This document shows, in pieces, positions 5,623-10,790 of a stretch of 10,790 nt of DNA; position 1 is the first letter of the stretch; every line of letters starts with the position of its first letter. Location: contig JADFXO010000105.1 in assembly GCA_015233485.1 (NCBI GenBank), positions 1-10,790 on the forward strand. Reading direction: 5' to 3'. A program made the translations under genes and the position numbers. The notes beneath the pieces were generated by a model. It worked only from the letters and a program-made list of their open reading frames with translations, ran no database searches and was not told the origin of the DNA. This DNA is from Nitrospirota bacterium (lineage in GTDB: Bacteria; Nitrospirota; Thermodesulfovibrionia; Thermodesulfovibrionales; Magnetobacteriaceae).

Positions 5623-6498
5623 CTATCCCTGTTCAACCTTTTTTTGTCTTCTGTCTCTGACCACCAAAACCGCGCACGCGGCATGGCTTATTACCTTCTC
5701 AGTTGTGCTGCCCATAAGGAGTTCTTTTATTCCGGTTTTTCCATAGCTGCCAATTACTATAAGATCAACGCCTTTGCTGCTTGCGGCCTCCACAATTGTC
5801 TCGTATGGCCTGCCCTCCGGCGTTAGTGTCTCCACGGAAGAAATGCCTTCGGCCATTTTACAGACTATATCAATATTTGATTTTGCCTTTGATAACTCAT
5901 CGCCGCTATTGCCGACGCAGGACAGGACTATAATACTGCTGCCGAAGCGTTTCGCAATTCCAATACCCTCGGCTGCCGCTGCCATACTATGCCTTGAGCC
6001 GTCGGTTGCTATTAGCACCTTCTTTCCTTCTACGCGTGCCTCCTTAGGAACGACCAGCACCCTACACGGCGCAACTCCGATAATGTTTACCACAACCCCA
6101 CGCATTAACCACCTTATAAACCCTTTATATTCGTGCCTTTCAATAACTATCAAGTCGATGTCAAGCCTAGTTACCTGTTGCACCACGTCATTGTATGGAC
6201 TTTCCCCGCGGAAAAGTATTACCTCACAAGCGACGCCGCAACGCTGTGCCATCTTTTTAATCGAATCCAGACGTGCGGCAGTCTGCCTCTCCATCTCCTG
6301 AAAGTCTTGGGGCGAAATCATTTCGTAGTCCGGGTTTGAACTCAGCTCTGCCATCGCGTAAAGTCTGGCTTCACACCTTGATGACAGTTTTACTGCCTCA
6401 CTAATTGCCCCTTCGCTGCACTCGGAACAATCTGTCAACAACAGAACCCTCTTAATGTCTGACATCGGACACACCGGCACACATTCCATGTCTTCCAT
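5623..6498 (-). CDS. Tandem universal stress protein (two UspA domains)
   Basis: 291 residues. The first Usp domain spans about 15-150 (IKRVLLLTDCSECSEGA ... LIVIERHEYKGF ... APCRVLVVP). The second spans about 158-281 (KKVLIATDGSRHS ... LIVIGSYGKTG ... CAVLVVRD). The ATP-binding motif Gx2Gx9G(S/T) is intact only in the second domain (Gly250, Gly253, Gly263-Ser264); in the first it is replaced by ERHEYKGFIRWLMRG. So one nucleotide site per chain is expected, with the other domain structural. In the family such proteins are cytoplasmic stress sensors or chaperones, often dimeric. The start at 6498 is supported by AAGGGAG at 6505-6511, 6 nt upstream; Met12 (MSDIKRV) is the alternative. The gene stands alone between the hicB remnant and a repeat-rich spacer, whose AT-rich repeats probably contain its promoter. 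Confidence 0.9.
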   Translation of the reverse strand: MEDMECVPVCPMSDIKRVLLLTDCSECSEGAISEAVKLSSRCEARLYAMAELSSNPDYEMISPQDFQEMERQTAARLDSIKKMAQRCGVACEVILFRGESPYNDVVQQVTRLDIDLIVIERHEYKGFIRWLMRGVVVNIIGVAPCRVLVVPKEARVEGKKVLIATDGSRHSMAAAAEGIGIAKRFGSSIIVLSCVGNSGDELSKAKSNIDIVCKMAEGISSVETLTPEGRPYETIVEAASSKGVDLIVIGSYGKTGIKELLMGSTTEKVISHAACAVLVVRDRRQKKVEQG

Positions 6499-6519
6499 GT
6501 CTCACTCCCTTGCGTTATC

Positions 6520-6584
6520 AATATGTTAACTACCAATATGTAATATGTTACTTATACTAAAACACGGCTTATACCAAAATACGG
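6520..6584. repeat. Short repeats upstream of the stress-protein gene: three AATATGT and a 17-bp tandem duplication
   Basis: AATATGT occurs at 6520-6526, 6535-6541 and 6542-6548. Immediately after, CTTATACTAAAACACGG (6551-6567) is repeated in tandem as CTTATACCAAAATACGG (6568-6584), with two mismatches. The block lies 22-86 nt upstream of the usp start, where its promoter should be. On the - strand the 17-mers give two TATAAG strings that could act as -10 elements. The regulatory role is inference. Confidence 0.55.
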
Positions 6585-6634
6585 TTATAGAAGAGCCAAT
6601 TTCAAAATACTGTAACTCTCTGACCTGCAACGTT

Positions 6635-6737
6635 CTGGATTCCCGTTTGCACGGGAATGACAGACAGGGGAAGACAGCACTCCGTTGTCATTCTCGCACC
6701 CGAGCAGGTTGTCATTCCCGCGAAAGCGGGAATCCAG
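6635..6737. repeat. Cluster of GTCATTCCCG-type hairpin repeats
   Basis: Three related units lie here. Unit 1 (6635-6661) is on the - strand and begins CTGGATTCCCG and ends CGGGAATGAC. Unit 2 (6687-6708) begins GTCATTCTCG with a short CTCG/CGAG stem and is degenerate. Unit 3 (6711-6737) begins GTCATTCCCGCG and ends CGGGAATCCAG. Units 1 and 3 are each self-complementary and are also inverted to each other, so the whole 103 bp can fold. Repeats with these ends are widespread, dispersed hairpin elements in many bacterial genomes. The spacer 6499-6797 shows no gene; short frames through these repeats are artefacts. Confidence 0.75.
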
Positions 6738-6797
6738 TCTCGCAAACATAAAAGGGACGCATTTATTCATTTTGCAACTAACTCAATAAGCATGAAA

Positions 6798-7172
6798 TTA
6801 AATGGACTTGCCGAGGGCGTCGCCGATTATAAGAGCGATAAACCCAACTATGACGCTCAACCCCACGTAGAGCATTGCGGCTAACGCCTCTCCTTGCTTG
6901 AGCAGGGCGCCAGTTTCGAATTCAAACGCGGAGAATGTCGTATATCCGCCAAGAAACCCCACCACAATGAGCAGCCTCCACTGTGGGTCTATTATATTCT
7001 TTGCGGCAAGTACGGACATGACAAGCCCTATCAGAAAACTGCCGCTTACGTTTATTACGAACGTGCCAAGGGGAAACACCCTGCCCCACTTTCCGGTTAT
7101 CCAGAGGGCCAGGGCATATCTGGATATCGCCCCAACAGCCCCGCCTGCGCCTATAATTAAATAGTCAGCCAT
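6798..7172 (-). CDS. crcB: CrcB/Fluc fluoride ion channel
   Basis: 124 residues from the ATG at 7172 (MADYLIIG); a GTG three codons earlier (7181) is the alternative, and neither has a clear Shine-Dalgarno sequence. The small four-helix membrane protein shows the family signatures: GAGGAVGAISRY near the N-terminus, GTFVINVSGSFLIG in helix 2 with the conserved Asn, and GFLGGYTTFSAFEFET in the helix 3 break, where TTFS contributes to the sodium site and the fluoride pathway. Fluc proteins work as antiparallel dimers in the inner membrane and let cytoplasmic fluoride escape. It is the last gene of the trpA-accD-folC run, about 30 nt after the folC stop. I see no fluoride riboswitch in that short gap. 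Confidence 0.92.
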   Translation of the reverse strand: MADYLIIGAGGAVGAISRYALALWITGKWGRVFPLGTFVINVSGSFLIGLVMSVLAAKNIIDPQWRLLIVVGFLGGYTTFSAFEFETGALLKQGEALAAMLYVGLSVIVGFIALIIGDALGKSI

Positions 7173-7191
7173 ATTAACCACTGAATTATAT

Positions 7192-7207
7192 AATAGCCGC
7201 GGCTATT
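7192..7207. repeat. 16-bp perfect palindrome across the folC stop
   Basis: AATAGCCGCGGCTATT is fully self-complementary and includes the folC stop codon (7203-7205). In RNA it could form a compact stem between folC and crcB. No T-run follows on the - strand, so read-through into crcB is expected. Confidence 0.45.
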
Positions 7208-8531
7208 TAAATTCTGCAAGTTCTTTCAATAGTGGACGCTGCCCCATCGCCTCTTTTGCCTCACCGACGGTATAAAACGAACCTGTTATTACTATTAAAC
7301 CGCCCTGTTTATAAAATTGTCCGGCCATTTGAATGGCCTCGCGTATTGATGGGGCAGTGCAGAGGGATGCCGTTGAGGATGTGGAGAATTCCTTTGCCAT
7401 CGCAAGGAGTGTCTCCGGCCTTGCTGCCCTCTCATAGGACGGGGCGCTGAGGATTAGTGTGCCGGCAGACGGCATGAGCGCCCTTAGGATTCCTGCCGTG
7501 TCCTTGTCGGCCATTGCGCCAAGAATCAGAATAACATCTGAGAACGATTGTTTTAGATATAAATTGCGAAGAGTTAAAGAGAGAGCCTCTGCCGCGGCTG
7601 GATTATGCGCGCCGTCAAGCAGCACATCCATACCGGCGTGCCTGAGAAGCTCGCACCTGCCCGGCCACTTAATGCCCCTTAGTGCGGGTTCAATGCCGTC
7701 TGTGGCGTTAAACAATAACTCGGCGCAACGCACGGCACATGCGGCGTTTTCCACCTGATGGGCACCGGTAAATGGGATTGTCAGCGCCTCAATTTCACTG
7801 CCGCCGCAATATTTAAACGTCGTCCCTGTGATGTCCTGTCTTATGGGATGTGCGTCGAAATCTACGCCGAAAACCTCCAGCCGGGCATTCTGTTCCGCGG
7901 CCTTTTGCCTTATCACGCCAAGCGCGCCCGGCGCCTGTGAGGTGGTTATCACGGGTGTGCCTCTTTTTATTATTCCGGCCTTCTCCACCGCTATTTCCTC
8001 TATCGTATTGCCAAGGTATTCCATGTGGTCCATGCTGATATTAGTTATTACGGATGCCTCCGGCATGATTATATTCGTGGCGTCAAAACGCCCGCCCATG
8101 CCGGTTTCAAAAACAGCCCAATCGACATTCCGCTTCCTGAAATATAATAACGCCATTGCCGTTACAAATTCAAAAAAAGTGGGGTTGAGGCCGTCAACAC
8201 CGCTGATGGCGTGATTTATCTCCTCAGTCAGGGCAACTACCGCCTCCGGCAGTATCTCCCCGCCGTTTACTTTTATGCGCTCAGTGAATCTAACCATGTG
8301 AGGTGACGTAAAAATGCCTGTCTTATAACCCTTTTCCATCAGAATCCCCTGAAGCATCGCGCACGTTGAACCCTTGCCGTTGGTACCGGCGGCATGGATT
8401 GTTTTATAGGCGGTTTGAGGGGCGGCAAGCAGGTCTGATATATGGGTGATGTTGGCAAGGCCTAGCTTTATCCCGAACTTTTGAAGGCCGTAGAGATAGG
8501 ACACCGCCTTTTCGTATCTGTTGTCAGGCAT
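7203..8531 (-). CDS. folC: Bifunctional folylpolyglutamate synthase/dihydrofolate synthase
   Basis: 442 residues from the ATG at 8531. I prefer this to the ATG at 8546, because AGGA stands 5 nt upstream and the product then starts MPDNRYEKAVSYLYGLQ, like family members. It is a Mur-ligase-fold, ATP-dependent enzyme that adds glutamate to dihydropteroate and to reduced folates in the cytoplasm. The P-loop is HAAGTNGKGST at about 46-56. Next come TSPHMVRFTERIKVNG (75-90), the metal- and ATP-site strings ETGMGGRFDATN (142-153) and SMDHMEYLGNTIEEIAVEKAG (from 166; Lys184 is the residue usually carbamylated), WPGR (289-292), DGAHNP (306-311) and GSFYTVGEA near the end. The start overlaps the accD stop by 8 nt, indicating coupling. 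No key residue is missing. Confidence 0.95.
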   Translation of the reverse strand: MPDNRYEKAVSYLYGLQKFGIKLGLANITHISDLLAAPQTAYKTIHAAGTNGKGSTCAMLQGILMEKGYKTGIFTSPHMVRFTERIKVNGGEILPEAVVALTEEINHAISGVDGLNPTFFEFVTAMALLYFRKRNVDWAVFETGMGGRFDATNIIMPEASVITNISMDHMEYLGNTIEEIAVEKAGIIKRGTPVITTSQAPGALGVIRQKAAEQNARLEVFGVDFDAHPIRQDITGTTFKYCGGSEIEALTIPFTGAHQVENAACAVRCAELLFNATDGIEPALRGIKWPGRCELLRHAGMDVLLDGAHNPAAAEALSLTLRNLYLKQSFSDVILILGAMADKDTAGILRALMPSAGTLILSAPSYERAARPETLLAMAKEFSTSSTASLCTAPSIREAIQMAGQFYKQGGLIVITGSFYTVGEAKEAMGQRPLLKELAEFK

Positions 8532-9402
8532 TTTTGTCCTGAGCATTTTTGGGGCCGCCCCTTAGGATTCTGATGAGCCTTGCTATGGCGGCCTTTAAAT
8601 CCCTTCTCTGGACAACCATGTCAATAAGCCCTTTTTTAAGGAGGAACTCGGCCTGTTGAAAGTCATCGGGGAGCTGCTGGTTAATGGTCTGCTGGATTAC
8701 CCTTGCGCCGGCAAATCCTATAAGGCTTTTTGGCTCCGCGATGATTACATCGCCAAGCATAGCAAAGCTGGCGCTCACCCCGCCAAACGTGGGGTCTGTC
8801 AGAACGGTAATATACGGCAGCGGAAGTCTCTTCAGGCGGCCAACCGCGGCGGAGACCTTTGCCATTTGCATAAGCGAAAAGATTCCCTCCTGCATTCGTG
8901 CCCCGCCCGATGACGTAAACACTACCAGAGGAAGGCTATTATCTATGGCAGCCTCAGCCGCCCTCGTCATTTTCTCACCCACGGCGCTTCCCATAGACCC
9001 GCCCATGAAGGAAAAATCCATCACCGCTATGACCACCGGGTTTTTATTAATCGCCGCCGTGCCGGCTGTTATAGAGTCCTTCAGGCCAGCCTTGGACTGG
9101 TTCGCTTCTAAACGTTCCCTGTAAGATATTGTATCGGTAAACTCCAGGGGGTCACAGGACTGGAGTTCGGCGGCAAGTTCGACAAAACTCCCTGCGTCTG
9201 CTGTGAGATTTATACGTTCTCTTACGCCGATTCGGCTGTGGTAGTTGCACTTAGGGCAGACCTTTAGATTTTTCTCGAATTCCTTTTTATATACGATTTC
9301 CTTGCAGCCGGCGCACTTGACCCAAAGGCCTTCGGGGATTTTAACTTTTTTCGACATGGCGCGGCCTTGCGTAATTTCTTTTGTCTTTTTAAACCAGGGC
9401 AT
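8524..9402 (-). CDS. accD: Acetyl-CoA carboxylase carboxyltransferase subunit beta
   Basis: 292 residues, full length. The N-terminal zinc ribbon has four cysteines (Cys30, Cys33, Cys49, Cys52; VKCAGCKE and KVCPKCNYH). The crotonase-fold carboxyltransferase domain follows, with SSGGARMQEG (164-173), GGVSASFAMLGD (207-218) and IGFAGARVIQQT (228-239) forming the acetyl-CoA/carboxybiotin site. With AccA it transfers the carboxyl group from biotinylated AccB to acetyl-CoA, giving malonyl-CoA for fatty acid synthesis. The start (MPWFKKTKE) is 6 nt after the trpA stop and matches family N-termini; its Shine-Dalgarno is weak, so translation may depend on trpA. The stop overlaps folC. accA is not in this window. 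Confidence 0.96.
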   Translation of the reverse strand: MPWFKKTKEITQGRAMSKKVKIPEGLWVKCAGCKEIVYKKEFEKNLKVCPKCNYHSRIGVRERINLTADAGSFVELAAELQSCDPLEFTDTISYRERLEANQSKAGLKDSITAGTAAINKNPVVIAVMDFSFMGGSMGSAVGEKMTRAAEAAIDNSLPLVVFTSSGGARMQEGIFSLMQMAKVSAAVGRLKRLPLPYITVLTDPTFGGVSASFAMLGDVIIAEPKSLIGFAGARVIQQTINQQLPDDFQQAEFLLKKGLIDMVVQRRDLKAAIARLIRILRGGPKNAQDKNA

Positions 9403-9408
9403 ATGGCT

Positions 9409-10194
9409 CTATATTGCCGCCCTTAGGGATTTCACGAGCGCACGAAAAACTTCCTGTCCATCTGCAATGGCCTTGACGATGGCGCTGCCTACGATGACCC
9501 CGTCGGCAACTGCGGCAACTGCGGCCGCCTCATCCTTTGTCTTTACACCGAAGCCGACGGCTACGGGTTTTCCTGATATAAAGCGAATCTTTTCTATCCG
9601 AGACTTAAGAGACTCATCAATAGCGATTGCCGCCCCTGTTATGCCGGTTAACGAAACGTAATAGATAAATCCCCGCGACTGCCTGGAAACGAGGCCTATC
9701 CTGCTGTCTGTCGATGTAGGGGCAAGAAGGAAAATAGTATCAGGGCCGGCCCTGTGGCAGGAGGACGTGAAATCAGTCTCCTCATCGGGCGGCAAGTCCG
9801 GTATTATTATGCCGTCAACGCCGTTACTAAGGGCGGCATCAACGAAATTGCCAAGCCCAAACTTTAGCACGGGATTAAAATACGTCATTAAGACGATGGG
9901 AATCCGTGACTTTTGCCTGATGGTCTTAACCATCTCAATAACCTTGCGAAGCGTCACACCCCTGGCTAAGGCGCTCATAGCTGCGCGTTGTATAGTAGGG
10001 CCGTCGGCCACGGGGTCGGAAAACGGCACGCCAAGCTCAACAATATCAGCCCCCATAGCCTCAAGCTCAAGGACAATGTCCACAGTTGAAGAAACAGACG
10101 GCTCACCCGCCATAATATACGGGATAAAGGCCTTTTTCCCGTTGTTTTCCTCTCTAATTTTTGTGAATCGCTCAGTAATAGCAGAGTGTGCCAT
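9409..10194 (-). CDS. trpA: Tryptophan synthase alpha chain
   Basis: 261 residues, a complete TIM-barrel alpha subunit. It cleaves indole-3-glycerol phosphate to indole, which is channelled to TrpB. The signature VELGVPFSDPVADGPTIQRA contains the catalytic Glu53 and Asp64 (Glu49 and Asp60 in Salmonella numbering). YFNPVLKFG and IIPDLPPDEE follow. The loop YYVSLTGITGA and the phosphate-binding GFGVKTKDEA (214-223) and GVIVGSAIV close the barrel. The start ATG at 10194 has CAGG at 10203-10206, 8 nt upstream, and GGAGGG slightly further away. trpB, its usual neighbour, is absent: the gene begins a run trpA-accD-folC-crcB behind its own promoter, and a cheW gene lies upstream. Confidence 0.96.
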   Translation of the reverse strand: MAHSAITERFTKIREENNGKKAFIPYIMAGEPSVSSTVDIVLELEAMGADIVELGVPFSDPVADGPTIQRAAMSALARGVTLRKVIEMVKTIRQKSRIPIVLMTYFNPVLKFGLGNFVDAALSNGVDGIIIPDLPPDEETDFTSSCHRAGPDTIFLLAPTSTDSRIGLVSRQSRGFIYYVSLTGITGAAIAIDESLKSRIEKIRFISGKPVAVGFGVKTKDEAAAVAAVADGVIVGSAIVKAIADGQEVFRALVKSLRAAI

Positions 10195-10248
10195 CGTATT
10201 TACCTGCCCTCCGGGTGCTTACTCTTCGCGTGTCATTTTGTGCCATCG
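10187..10248 (-). repeat. 10-bp direct repeat covering the trpA start and its leader
   Basis: CGATGGCACA (- strand) occurs at 10239-10248 and again at 10187-10196, where it contains the trpA ATG. The first copy carries another ATG (10244-10246), almost at the predicted RNA start. That ATG opens a 24-codon frame in another phase that ends at 10172, inside trpA. Confidence 0.45.
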
Positions 10249-10255
10249 GCAGACT

Positions 10256-10284
10256 ATTATACCATTAAAGCATTATTTTGTGAG
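10256..10284 (-). promoter_or_regulatory. Promoter for the trpA-accD-folC-crcB run
   Basis: On the - strand a perfect TATAAT (10256-10261) is preceded by TGG, giving an extended -10. A partial -35, CTCACA (10279-10284; 4 of 6), stands at 17-bp spacing. The predicted RNA start is near 10249, for a leader of about 55 nt. No Trp-rich leader peptide or T-box structure is visible. Confidence 0.6.
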
Positions 10285-10315
10285 GATAAGTTTGCCCTGA
10301 GTTTGGCAATAGCAT

Positions 10316-10388
10316 AGGAGGTTTTACTGCAAATTCGCCTCCTTTGCAGGGAGCGGGGGATAACATCCAGAGGCTCCTTCCCGCTCCC
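10316..10388. repeat. Three competing inverted repeats between cheW and trpA
   Basis: Arms AGGAGG (10316-10321) and CCTCCT (10338-10343); CTGCAAA (10327-10333) and TTTGCAG (10343-10349); GGGAGCGGG (10349-10357) and CCCGCTCCC (10380-10388). The first two overlap and cannot form together. The third begins on the last base of the second. The third stem lies 13 nt after the cheW stop on the - strand and is the best candidate for ending cheW transcription, but no U-run follows in that direction. The T-rich stretch GTTCTTTATTT lies on the other side. Confidence 0.5.
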
Positions 10389-10400
10389 GCGTTCTTTATT

Positions 10401-10790
10401 TCAGTTTTCCATCCCTGCGAACTCATTTTCAGCTTTCGCGATACCAGACAACTCTGCCGCCTCTAAATAAGAAAACACCTTGTCTATATCCAGAATTATG
10501 ATAAACTCGTCGTTTCGTTTTCCCATTCCCATTATAAACTCTACATTCATTTGGCTTCCTATATGAGGGGCCGGTTCTATGTTATCAGGCTCCATATCAA
10601 ACACCTCCGAGACCGAATCCGTCAAGGCCCCGATTATCGTACTCTCCCCGCCCACGTTTACTTCCATGATAATAATACACGTGTTTATCGTCTTTTCCGT
10701 TGCAGGCATACCAAACTTGTATTTTAAATCCACAACAGGAACCACGCTGCCTCGTATATTTATAACGCCCCTCATGTATGCCGGTGTTTG
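10401..10790 (-). CDS. cheW: CheW-like chemotaxis coupling protein, 5' partial
   Basis: The frame is open to the right edge, so the N-terminal part is missing; the visible codons start QTPAYMRG. GVINIRGSVVPVVDLKYKFG is the CheW core signature, followed by the second beta-barrel strands (TCIIIMEV, STIIGALTDSVSEVFDM, then EFIMGMGKRNDEFIIILDIDKVF). In the family CheW is a cytoplasmic adaptor that links chemoreceptors to the CheA kinase. The Met at 10775 lies inside the conserved core and is not the start. About 129 codons are seen, which is most of a typical single-domain CheW. The neighbouring gene is trpA, so no chemotaxis operon is visible; more partners could lie to the right. Confidence 0.9.
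   Translation of the reverse strand, partial: QTPAYMRGVINIRGSVVPVVDLKYKFGMPATEKTINTCIIIMEVNVGGESTIIGALTDSVSEVFDMEPDNIEPAPHIGSQMNVEFIMGMGKRNDEFIIILDIDKVFSYLEAAELSGIAKAENEFAGMEN

Noticed and set aside
6499..6797. CRISPR-like array in the repeat-rich spacer
   Set aside because: The repeats are too few, adjacent or inverted, with no spacers of even length and no cas gene nearby.
6545..6884. Short frames on both strands reading strings such as CHSRESGNP or DSRFRGND
   Set aside because: These are the usual false translations of GTCATTCCCG-type hairpin repeats and have no ribosome binding site.
7232..8214. Several + strand open frames of 60-128 codons inside folC
   Set aside because: They are antisense shadows of a gene with intact FolC motifs, and none resembles a known protein.
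10195..10255. trp attenuator with leader peptide
   Set aside because: The only leader frame contains no Trp codon and no terminator/antiterminator pair lies in the leader.

Overview
The window reads as chromosomal DNA of a Gram-negative-type bacterium with moderate GC content. A GAF/PAS/HD-GYP response protein, CheW, TMTC-like TPR membrane proteins and the order trpA-accD-folC would fit Nitrospirota or a deltaproteobacterial lineage. That placement is inference; no rRNA or marker gene is present to fix it.

Left part (1-4247, + strand). An HD-GYP cyclic-di-GMP phosphodiesterase-type signalling protein enters from the left edge. It is followed by a three-gene run: a TMTC-like multi-pass membrane protein with C-terminal TPRs, a 91-residue protein that I do not recognise, and a PLP-dependent class V aminotransferase-fold enzyme. 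The small gene starts 1 nt after the TPR gene ends, and its last codons carry the strong ribosome binding site of the PLP enzyme, so the three look translationally linked.

Middle (4248-6797). This is the accessory part. A convergent spacer holds three inverted repeats. It is followed by a MntA-HepT (type VII) toxin-antitoxin pair on the - strand with its own well-formed promoter and a palindrome in the leader. Next comes a short graveyard: a roughly 184-bp IS3-family deletion remnant and the C-terminal end of a HicB-like antitoxin. A tandem universal stress protein (- strand) follows, with a repeat-rich upstream region and a cluster of GTCATTCCCG-type hairpin repeats.

Right part (6798-10790, - strand). 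A housekeeping cluster runs trpA, accD, folC, crcB, with overlaps or short gaps and a good promoter directly upstream of trpA. It couples the last steps of tryptophan synthesis, the acetyl-CoA carboxylase beta subunit, folate polyglutamation and fluoride export. Upstream of it, a spacer with competing inverted repeats separates it from a CheW protein that runs off the right edge.

I see no clearly new defence or biosynthetic system. The best candidates for undescribed biology are the 91-residue gene and its operon with the TMTC-like protein and PLP enzyme, and the palindrome in the mntA leader.
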